Assembly (NCBI RefSeq): GCF_000024185.1
Contig: NC_013790.1
Coordinates: 1,325,501-1,389,500 of the forward strand
Length of the DNA: 64,000 nt
Source: Methanobrevibacter ruminantium M1
GTDB lineage: Archaea > Methanobacteriota > Methanobacteria > Methanobacteriales > Methanobacteriaceae
Direction: 5' to 3'
Shown: in pieces, positions 57,991 to 64,000 of the stretch
How the letters are laid out: the number at the start of each line of letters is the position of its first letter
Numbering within the stretch: the stretch's first letter is position 1
Notes under the pieces: generated by a model
The model's database searches: none
What the model was told of the DNA's origin: nothing
The model's input: the letters and a program-made list of their open reading frames with translations, nothing else
Made by a program: the position numbers and the translations under genes

Positions 57991-58998
57991 TTATTTTTTA
58001 GAGTACATCTTTTCATAATATTCTTGATATTCGCCGGATTTTACCTTTTCCATCCAGTCTTGATTGTCTAGATACCAGTGGATTGTTTCCACTATTCCTG
58101 TTTCAAATGTGTATTTTGGTTTCCAGCCTAATTCTTCTGTTATCTTGCTTGAGTCTATTGCATAACGTCTGTCATGTCCTAGTCTGTCTTTTACAAATTT
58201 TATTAGGCTTTCTGGTTTGTTAAGTTCCTTGAGAATGAGTTTTACTATTTCTATGTTTTGCTTTTCGTTGTGGCCACCTATATTGTATACTTCTCCTATC
58301 TTTCCTTTGTGGAGGACTAGGTCGATTGCTGAGCAGTGGTCGTAGACATGTAGCCAGTCCCTTATGTTTTTTCCGTCACCGTATATAGGAAGCTCCTTGT
58401 CTTCCAATGCGTTAGAAATCATTAGAGGGATGAGTTTTTCTGGGAATTGGTATGGGCCATAGTTGTTTGAGCATCTTGTTATGTTGATTGGAAGGTCGAA
58501 TGTTTCTCCATATGCTCTTACCATGAGGTCTGCACCTGCCTTTGAAGCTGAATATGGACTGTTAGCCTGGAGAGGAGTTGTTTCGGTGAAATATCCTTCA
58601 GGGCCTAGGCTTCCATATACCTCGTCGGTGGATACTTGTAGGAATTTTTTGATTTGGTATTTATAGGCTGCATCAAGCAATACCTGTGTTCCGATTATAT
58701 TGGATTTGATGAATATCTGCGGATCTTCTATGCTGCGGTCCACATGGCTTTCAGCTGCAAAATTGACTATGTAGTCTACGCTGCTTACAACAACATCAAC
58801 AAGACCTTCATCCATGATATTTCCCTTAACAAAGGAATAATTCGGATTATCTTCAATATCTTCAAGATTTTCAAGGTTTCCACAGTAAGTCAAAGCATCT
58901 AAATTAACTATTTCATAATCAGGATACTTATCAAGCATATATTTTATAAAGTTACTACCTATAAAACCTGCACCGCCAGTAACTAAAATTTTTGTCAT
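57991..58998 (-). CDS. rfbB: dTDP-glucose 4,6-dehydratase
   Basis: Turns dTDP-glucose into dTDP-4-keto-6-deoxyglucose. An extended SDR enzyme: 'ILVTGGAGFIGSNFIKYML', 'NFAAESHVDRSIEDP', 'VSTDEVYGSLG' (active-site Thr-Asp-Glu), Y-S-A-S-K as the Tyr/Lys pair and 'TRCSNNYGPYQFPEKLIP'. The length of 335 is typical. AAGGTG precedes the ATG. Last of the rfbA-rfbC-rfbB run on the minus strand. Confidence 0.95.
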   Translation of the reverse strand: MTKILVTGGAGFIGSNFIKYMLDKYPDYEIVNLDALTYCGNLENLEDIEDNPNYSFVKGNIMDEGLVDVVVSSVDYIVNFAAESHVDRSIEDPQIFIKSNIIGTQVLLDAAYKYQIKKFLQVSTDEVYGSLGPEGYFTETTPLQANSPYSASKAGADLMVRAYGETFDLPINITRCSNNYGPYQFPEKLIPLMISNALEDKELPIYGDGKNIRDWLHVYDHCSAIDLVLHKGKIGEVYNIGGHNEKQNIEIVKLILKELNKPESLIKFVKDRLGHDRRYAIDSSKITEELGWKPKYTFETGIVETIHWYLDNQDWMEKVKSGEYQEYYEKMYSKK

Positions 58999-59023
58999 AA
59001 AAACACCTTAAATAAAATTAAAT

Positions 59024-59587
59024 TCAAAAATCAGTTGGAGTCTCTTTCATCGGCTTCCATAATTTGTCCTTTTCAGATAAAATTATATCTTCTTCCTTAA
59101 GATTTCCCAATGGCCATTTTATTCCTATTTCTGGATCGTTCCATTGGATTCCTCCCTCATCATCTCCTTTGTAGAAGTCTGTGCATTTGTATACAAATTC
59201 TGCTTCATCTGATAATACTAAAAAGCCATGGGCAAATCCTTTTGGTATAAATAGTTGTTTTTTGTTTTCTTCAGAGAGTATTTCCCCTACCCATTTTCCA
59301 TATGTGGGTGAGTCTTTTCTAAGATCCACTCCCACATCGAAGACTTCTCCTTTTATTACACGAACCAGCTTTCCTTGTGGCTGTGTGTATTGGAAATGGA
59401 GACCTCTAAGGACACCTTTAGATGACTTTGATTGATTGTCTTGAACAAAGGTTAAATCAATCCCCTCTGCCTTAAAGTCATTCTCATTGTAGGTTTCCAT
59501 AAAGTAGCCCCTTTCATCTTCAAAAACGGTAGGTTCAACTGTAAATACACCTTCAATTTCACTTTTAACAATCTTAAACTTGCCCAT
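59024..59587 (-). CDS. rfbC: dTDP-4-dehydrorhamnose 3,5-epimerase
   Basis: Epimerises the keto-sugar at C3 and C5. A cupin of 187 residues with 'VEPTVFEDERGYFMETYNE', 'VQDNQSKSSKGVLRGLHFQ' (catalytic His), 'VRVIKGEVFDVGVDLRKDSP', 'FIPKGFAHGFLVLSD' and 'EGGIQWNDPEIGIKWP'. AAGGTG precedes the ATG, and it is 25 bp from rfbB, so the two are co-transcribed. Confidence 0.95.
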   Translation of the reverse strand: MGKFKIVKSEIEGVFTVEPTVFEDERGYFMETYNENDFKAEGIDLTFVQDNQSKSSKGVLRGLHFQYTQPQGKLVRVIKGEVFDVGVDLRKDSPTYGKWVGEILSEENKKQLFIPKGFAHGFLVLSDEAEFVYKCTDFYKGDDEGGIQWNDPEIGIKWPLGNLKEEDIILSEKDKLWKPMKETPTDF

Positions 59588-59618
59588 TTTAACACCTTAA
59601 TCTATTCTAATATTGCAT

Positions 59619-59740
59619 GATATTTATGAATTAGTTATTTGAAATTTCTATGATAATTATGATTTTTGTACAATATGATTTTTGTACAATTATGTTTTTT
59701 TATAATTATGATTTTGTGACATTTATGAATTAGTTATTTT
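59619..59740. repeat. Flanking direct repeats in the rfbA-rfbC gap
   Basis: GA(T/C)ATTTATGAATTAGTTATTT occurs at both ends of the 146-bp gap, and ATGATTTTTGTACAAT-like units are repeated inside it. The spacing suggests a small local expansion between co-transcribed genes. Confidence 0.65.
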
Positions 59741-60606
59741 TTCATTTTTGCCAGTTTGATTAGATATTGCCCGTAATTAGTTTTTTTTAAAGGTTCGGCT
59801 AATTCGAGAAGTTTCTCTTTAGGAATATAACCATTTATAAATGCTATCTCTTCGAGACATGCTACATAAACGCTTTGTCTTTTTTGGATAGTTTCTATAA
59901 AATTTGCGGCTTCAAGCAAGCCGTCATGAGTTCCGGTATCTAACCAAGCCATGCCTCTACCAAGAAGTTCTACTTTAAGTTTTCCTCTTTTAAGATACTC
60001 GTCATTAACAGAGGTAATTTCTTTTTCACCTCTAAATGAGGGCTTAACATTTTTAGCTATTTCAATCACGTCATTATCATAAAAATATAGTCCTGGGATA
60101 ATATAATTTGATTTTGGATTTTTAGGTTTTTCTTCAACGGATAAAACATTCCATTCATCATCAAATTCAACTACGCCAAAACTTTCTGGATTTTGAGTGT
60201 AATAACCAAAAATAACTGCACCTTCTTCAAGGTTCATAGCTCTTTTCAGTATTTCACTAAATCTATGTCCGTGAAATACATTATCTCCTAAAATAAGAGC
60301 AACATTATCATCACCAATAAATTTTTCGCCTATTATAAAAGCTTCAGCTAAACCATTGGGATTTTCTTGAGCTTCATATGAAAAGCTTATTCCTAAATTC
60401 TCTCCATCACCTAAAAGTTCTTTATACATAGGCAAATCCCTTGGAGTAGAAATTATTAATATTTCTTTAATTCCGGCAAGCATTAAAACAGAAATTGGAT
60501 AATAAATCATTGGCTTATCATACAAAGGCAATAACTGTTTTGATACAGCTTTTGTAATTGGATACAGTCTTGTTCCAGAACCTCCAGCTAATACTATTCC
60601 TTTCAT
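59734..60606 (-). CDS. rfbA: Glucose-1-phosphate thymidylyltransferase
   Basis: Makes dTDP-glucose from dTTP and glucose-1-phosphate. Motifs: '[20 protein letters not shown]', '[19 protein letters not shown]', '[11 protein letters not shown]', '[20 protein letters not shown]' and '[17 protein letters not shown]'. The length of 290 is standard. AAGGA precedes the ATG. It is the first sugar-nucleotide gene in the minus-strand run, 20 bp downstream of the methyltransferase gene. The fourth pathway enzyme (RfbD) is not in this window. Confidence 0.95.
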   Translation of the reverse strand: MKGIVLAGGSGTRLYPITKAVSKQLLPLYDKPMIYYPISVLMLAGIKEILIISTPRDLPMYKELLGDGENLGISFSYEAQENPNGLAEAFIIGEKFIGDDNVALILGDNVFHGHRFSEILKRAMNLEEGAVIFGYYTQNPESFGVVEFDDEWNVLSVEEKPKNPKSNYIIPGLYFYDNDVIEIAKNVKPSFRGEKEITSVNDEYLKRGKLKVELLGRGMAWLDTGTHDGLLEAANFIETIQKRQSVYVACLEEIAFINGYIPKEKLLELAEPLKKTNYGQYLIKLAKMKK

Positions 60607-60625
60607 AAAATCTAATCCTTAAAAA

Positions 60626-62107
60626 TTAATTTTTATTAAATATATTGCTTATTTTCCTAAAAGGAGCACCGAATTTCCAAGTTTTGGAAGATAAAATAGA
60701 GTTTTTTTCTTCTTCTAAATTCAATATTTTTTGCTCCAAATCATAATTAAGATTATTTAAATTTTTAATATCTTCTAGAAAATCTTTATTTGTTTTAGTC
60801 AGTAGCAAATTATCTTCTTTTAAACTGTCATTTTCATATGTCTTTGAGTAAATATCTCCATTCAAATTTTCAATAGTTTTTAAAGTCCTTTGATTTGCAT
60901 ATTCGAGATCATTAATTTTATTTTTTAAAGAAGATTTCTCATTGCATAAGTCATCTACTATTTTTTCTAATTCTATATTTGTATTGTTTATATTGTTTAA
61001 TTCTATTTTTAAGTTTGTTTTATCGTTTGTAACCTTGTTTAGTTCTTTTTCTATTTCTGTTTTGGTATTGTTTAAATCCTTCAGTTCGTTCTCTAGGTAG
61101 GTTTTGTCATCTTTTAGATTATCTAATAGCTTTTCTAATTCCTTTTGGTTATTGGTTGAAATGATTAGTTTTTCTTTTAAGTCTATATTGGTGTTGTTTA
61201 GTTTGTCTAGTTCTTTTTCTATTTCTGTTTTGGTGTTGTTTAGTTTGTCTAGTTCTTTTTCTAAATTAGAATTAATGCCAGTTAAATCAATATTTTTTTT
61301 ATTTAAAGAGTTATTCATATCTTTTAAGTTATTTATTTCAATATTCTTATTTTTAATAATGTGTTCCTGTGTAAATCTTAATTTTAAATAAGTTTTCTCT
61401 AAAAGCCCTATAACATCACTATCATAAAAAATTTGCAATATTGTTTTTTCATCACATGATTGACTAGGAAACAAAACACCAAATCCATAGAATGCATTTA
61501 AACAGAAGAATGATAAATTTAAATTAGTTTCATCTAAAAAATCTTCTATGGCTGTTAAGACTCCATTTTTAGGAGTATTCTCAAAAACTGCATTATTAAA
61601 AGTTGGATTTAAACCAATATCTCCCAATTCATTTTTATCTGGAAACATAGCCAAATTTTTATAAGGATGGCGAAATTCCTCAGGAATAAGTTCTGGATTA
61701 TAATAAAGGTCTCTTCTAGCATATGGCCATGAAACATCATGAAAGATTATTAGCGGAAAATTATTTTGATCGAATCTTTTTTCAATTAATTTAAGCTCAT
61801 TATAAACTGTATACCAGTTATGATCTCCATCAATAAGGACAGCGTCATAATCCTCTATTAAATTAAGCCCATTTAAACTTAATTCCTTTAAAAATTCGAA
61901 TTTATCTCCATATTTATTTTTTAAAGATATGGGGTCAAAAGAAGAATCAGGATTTGGATCGATAACTTTTAACTTTGAATTAGTATAATAGCAATATTCT
62001 AAAATGTTTTTTGTATTTTCTCCTTTAAAACAACCGATTTCAACAATTACTTCTGGTTTAAATTCATAAAATAAAGGTAAAATTAAATCATTCCAAAATC
62101 TGTTCAT
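60626..62107 (-). CDS. Methyltransferase with a long coiled-coil tail
   Basis: Residues 1-220 are a class I SAM methyltransferase of the Methyltransf_24/CmcI type: 'EVIVEIGCFKGENTKNIL' (motif I), 'LKVIDPNP', 'YDAVLIDGDHNWYTVYNEL' and 'LIIFHDVSWPYARRDLYYNP'. Residues 230-465 are a coiled coil of Asn/Leu/Lys/Glu heptads with internal copies of 'LDKLNNT'. The end is 'SSKTWKFGAPFRKISNIF'. Such tails are common in surface-glycan enzymes. It heads the rfb run, so it probably methylates a surface sugar. AGGTG precedes the ATG. Confidence 0.75.
   Translation of the reverse strand: MNRFWNDLILPLFYEFKPEVIVEIGCFKGENTKNILEYCYYTNSKLKVIDPNPDSSFDPISLKNKYGDKFEFLKELSLNGLNLIEDYDAVLIDGDHNWYTVYNELKLIEKRFDQNNFPLIIFHDVSWPYARRDLYYNPELIPEEFRHPYKNLAMFPDKNELGDIGLNPTFNNAVFENTPKNGVLTAIEDFLDETNLNLSFFCLNAFYGFGVLFPSQSCDEKTILQIFYDSDVIGLLEKTYLKLRFTQEHIIKNKNIEINNLKDMNNSLNKKNIDLTGINSNLEKELDKLNNTKTEIEKELDKLNNTNIDLKEKLIISTNNQKELEKLLDNLKDDKTYLENELKDLNNTKTEIEKELNKVTNDKTNLKIELNNINNTNIELEKIVDDLCNEKSSLKNKINDLEYANQRTLKTIENLNGDIYSKTYENDSLKEDNLLLTKTNKDFLEDIKNLNNLNYDLEQKILNLEEEKNSILSSKTWKFGAPFRKISNIFNKN
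61030..61270. repeat. Repeated coding units in the coiled-coil tail
   Basis: TTTAGTTTGTCTAGTTCTTT occurs twice nearly back to back (about 61197 and 61239), with a more distant relative near 61035. These produce the repeated L-D-K-L-N-N-T peptide and show the coil grew by local duplication. Confidence 0.7.
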
Positions 62108-62242
62108 GATAACACCTGATATTTATATAATAAGTAAATATATTTATTATAATATATATACATAATATGTAATCATAAGCATTTTGTATAAATTTTTAAT
62201 TTTTATTATTTTTATTATTTTTATTTCAGATTCGGTGGTTTA

Positions 62243-63763
62243 ATGACATATAAAGTAAGTATAATTATTCCAGTATATAATGCAGCAGAGTTTATTATTA
62301 GGGATACTTTAAAATCTATAGAAAATCAAACAATGGATTTTGAGGATATTGAAGTTATTTTAGTTAATGATTGTTCAACAGATAATACAGCGAAAGTAAT
62401 TAATGAATATGCTAAAGAACATGAGAATATTGTTCCAATAAATCTTAAAGAAAATAACGGTCAACCAGGCATTCCAAGAAACATTGGAATTACCTATGCA
62501 AGCGCAGACTATCTTATGTTTTTAGATCAGGACGATACCTTTAAAAAGAATGCATGTGAAACATTATACAATAAAATATCAACGGAAAATGTTGATATGG
62601 TATGTGGTAACCACAATATCGTAAGCAATGGAAGATCTAACATTTGCTTTAACTTCGATTGGGCCGAAGAGGATGAAATTAAAATCAATAAGATTGACGA
62701 AAACCCAAATTTCCTAACAATGGGAGTTGCAGCATGGTCTAAAATATTAAGAAGGGAATTTGTCTTGGATAATAATTTGAAATTTACCGAAGGAGTTGGG
62801 GAAGATATATTCTTCTCAATCAGGGCATTGTTACTGGCAGAAGGAATAATTCTGCTTAAAAATTTCATCGTTGTGGATTACCTAGTTAGGGGGGAATCCC
62901 TTTCACACCAAGTCAATGCAGAATATCTTGATGAATTCTGTGAGTTTTACTTAAATTTCTTTAATTACTGTGAAAAAAACATAAAAAACGACAATTTATA
63001 CCATCCTTTATTCAATGGCAGGCTGAACCATGTCCTATCCATGCTTTTCTTCGCTGATTTGTACTTTGATGACCTCTCTTGGGTATTAATCAAGATTCAT
63101 GAATTGTTTAAGAAAGTGGCTGAGAAACCATTCGTTTTTGAAGATACTTCTTATAGAATCTTTTTTGATACATTGATAAAAGATGAATATCCTTTCGAAA
63201 ATAGCATTAATATATACAGCGCCATTAAAAGTAATAGGGAAAGAAAATTTGACAAAGGAGTAAAATATCTAGAACAAGAAGCAAAACTCTACATTGACAA
63301 TGGAAACGGATTTAATGAAAAGGATAGTATCATAGCAAACTATAAAATTTATGAATTCAATGAAGTTGAATTTAACCTAGAAAACTTTAAAAACATTAAA
63401 AGAATACGCTTTGATCCCATTACTTGGAATTTTATTAATTGTGTCATACATGAGATAAAAACAAACAATGGCGATTTGCTCTATGAAGCTATAAATTCCA
63501 TCAATAGAAGAGAATTATATGGATTAAATAAAGAAGAACAATCATCAAATAGAAATTCAAAAGAAAATATAAGATATAAATCATCTGATGATTCTTCGGC
63601 TGAAGGAATAGCGGACATATTCTTAACAACTGATTCACAGTATTTATTATACGGCGATTTTAATAATCTCAAATCTATAAAAATAAATTTTGAAGTAAAT
63701 CTCATTGATAATAATGAAGTAAGCAAAATAGTTGAAAATTTGATAGAAAACTATGACCATTAA
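62243..63763 (+). CDS. Glycosyltransferase family 2, large form
   Basis: A GT-A domain in the first 250 residues: 'VSIIIPVYNAAEFIIRDTLKS', 'VILVNDCSTDNTAKV', 'GQPGIPRNIGITYASADYLMF' with D-Q-D-D (a change from the usual D-x-D-D), and 'GVGEDIFFSIRALLLAEG'. About 250 extra residues follow that I cannot assign, as in TagF/teichoic-acid-like two-part transferases. GGTGG lies before the ATG. It faces the next partial gene, which also appears to be envelope related. Confidence 0.82.
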   Translation: MTYKVSIIIPVYNAAEFIIRDTLKSIENQTMDFEDIEVILVNDCSTDNTAKVINEYAKEHENIVPINLKENNGQPGIPRNIGITYASADYLMFLDQDDTFKKNACETLYNKISTENVDMVCGNHNIVSNGRSNICFNFDWAEEDEIKINKIDENPNFLTMGVAAWSKILRREFVLDNNLKFTEGVGEDIFFSIRALLLAEGIILLKNFIVVDYLVRGESLSHQVNAEYLDEFCEFYLNFFNYCEKNIKNDNLYHPLFNGRLNHVLSMLFFADLYFDDLSWVLIKIHELFKKVAEKPFVFEDTSYRIFFDTLIKDEYPFENSINIYSAIKSNRERKFDKGVKYLEQEAKLYIDNGNGFNEKDSIIANYKIYEFNEVEFNLENFKNIKRIRFDPITWNFINCVIHEIKTNNGDLLYEAINSINRRELYGLNKEEQSSNRNSKENIRYKSSDDSSAEGIADIFLTTDSQYLLYGDFNNLKSIKINFEVNLIDNNEVSKIVENLIENYDH

Positions 63764-63938
63764 AAAAGTAAAGGGCTTTCAGATGCCAATTTAATAGAAA
63801 ATGACTAAAATTTAAAAAAGAAGGTAATGGATGGTGATTAATTAAAAGGAATTTCTAAATTAACTAATCTAAATAAATAAAATAATTAAAATAATCAAGA
63901 TAATTAAAAAAGAAAAGTTATTCTAGAAGTTTATTTAA

Positions 63939-64000
63939 TTAAGTTAACTCATTTTTAATATAGTCAAAAATTACTTTTGATGCACTGCCTAAATTGACAT
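63939..64000 (-). CDS. Partial C-terminal end of a gene cut by the window edge
   Basis: On the minus strand the window edge enters a frame reading 'VNLGSASKVIFDYIKNELT' and then TAA at 63941-63939. The G-x-A-S-K...D-Y-I ending resembles the C-termini of CDP-glycerol/ribitol phosphotransferases (TagF/TarL) or nucleotide-sugar glycosyltransferases. Only about 20 codons are visible, so this is a weak suggestion. Confidence 0.35.
   Translation of the reverse strand, partial: VNLGSASKVIFDYIKNELT

Overview
The window looks like chromosomal DNA of a gut-type methanogenic archaeon of the order Methanobacteriales, most likely Methanobrevibacter. The reasons are the very A+T-rich DNA with long T/A-rich spacers, an archaeal non-discriminating-type AspS, cyclic 2,3-diphosphoglycerate synthetase, deoxyhypusine synthase, NikR beside a hydrogenase maturation protease, DUF4012/DUF4013/UPF0058 proteins, and MraY/Mur-ligase homologues next to an ATP-grasp gene, which fits pseudomurein synthesis. 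No tRNA, rRNA, CRISPR array or intact mobile element was recognised. The genus is inferred from gene content only.

Layout. 1-11.7 kb: DUF4012 protein, flavoprotein, aspS, hisD, UPF0058 protein, cpgS, a TPR protein whose start region is duplicated in tandem, a C_GCAxxG_C_C redox protein and a NYN ribonuclease-like protein. 12-31 kb: a cyclase-fold membrane protein, argJ, a 34-residue basic protein, a frameshifted M14-like peptidase, an RNA ligase, a methyltransferase, a secreted C39-type cysteine peptidase, argB, DUF4013, an SDR enzyme, an AMP-forming ligase, an isopropylmalate/homoisocitrate dehydrogenase, a HEAT-repeat protein and a 1.4-kb spacer rich in repeats. 31-36 kb: hydrolase, nikR, methyltransferase and hydrogenase protease. 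35-42 kb: the likely pseudomurein group (ATP-grasp, MraY-like, Mur ligase), then a DUF4145/AP2-like protein and a zinc-ribbon protein. 42-53 kb: tautomerase, Rpn-type nuclease, CapA, dUTPase, glycosyltransferase, hisG, UDP-sugar dehydrogenase, HTH-CBS regulator, deoxyhypusine synthase, pyrF. 53.9-64 kb: a surface-polysaccharide region with TarI/TarJ-like CDP-ribitol genes, family-2 glycosyltransferases, rfbA/rfbC/rfbB and a coiled-coil methyltransferase.

How the genes work together. The second half is dominated by envelope building: pseudomurein precursors, nucleotide sugars (UDP-uronate, dTDP-sugars, CDP-ribitol) and the transferases that use them. The first half is mostly housekeeping: Arg and His synthesis, coenzyme/lysine-like 2-oxoacid chemistry, translation and cDPG.

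Most notable signals. (1) Arrays of a degenerate 19-bp repeat (unit begins AAATTGAT) recur at exactly or nearly 19-bp spacing in four promoter-side spacers (about 6.9, 21.4, 30.4 and 42.8 kb). (2) A directly duplicated ~220-bp hairpin-bearing element lies at 29.7-30.1 kb beside a 39-codon ORF with a perfect Shine-Dalgarno sequence. (3) At least four otherwise intact genes are broken by one base in a homopolymer (15.8, 30.9, 33.2 and 39.5 kb), which suggests either base-calling errors or slippage. (4) Two unidentified, structured-looking intergenic segments lie at about 6.0-6.14 kb and 28.55-28.77 kb.
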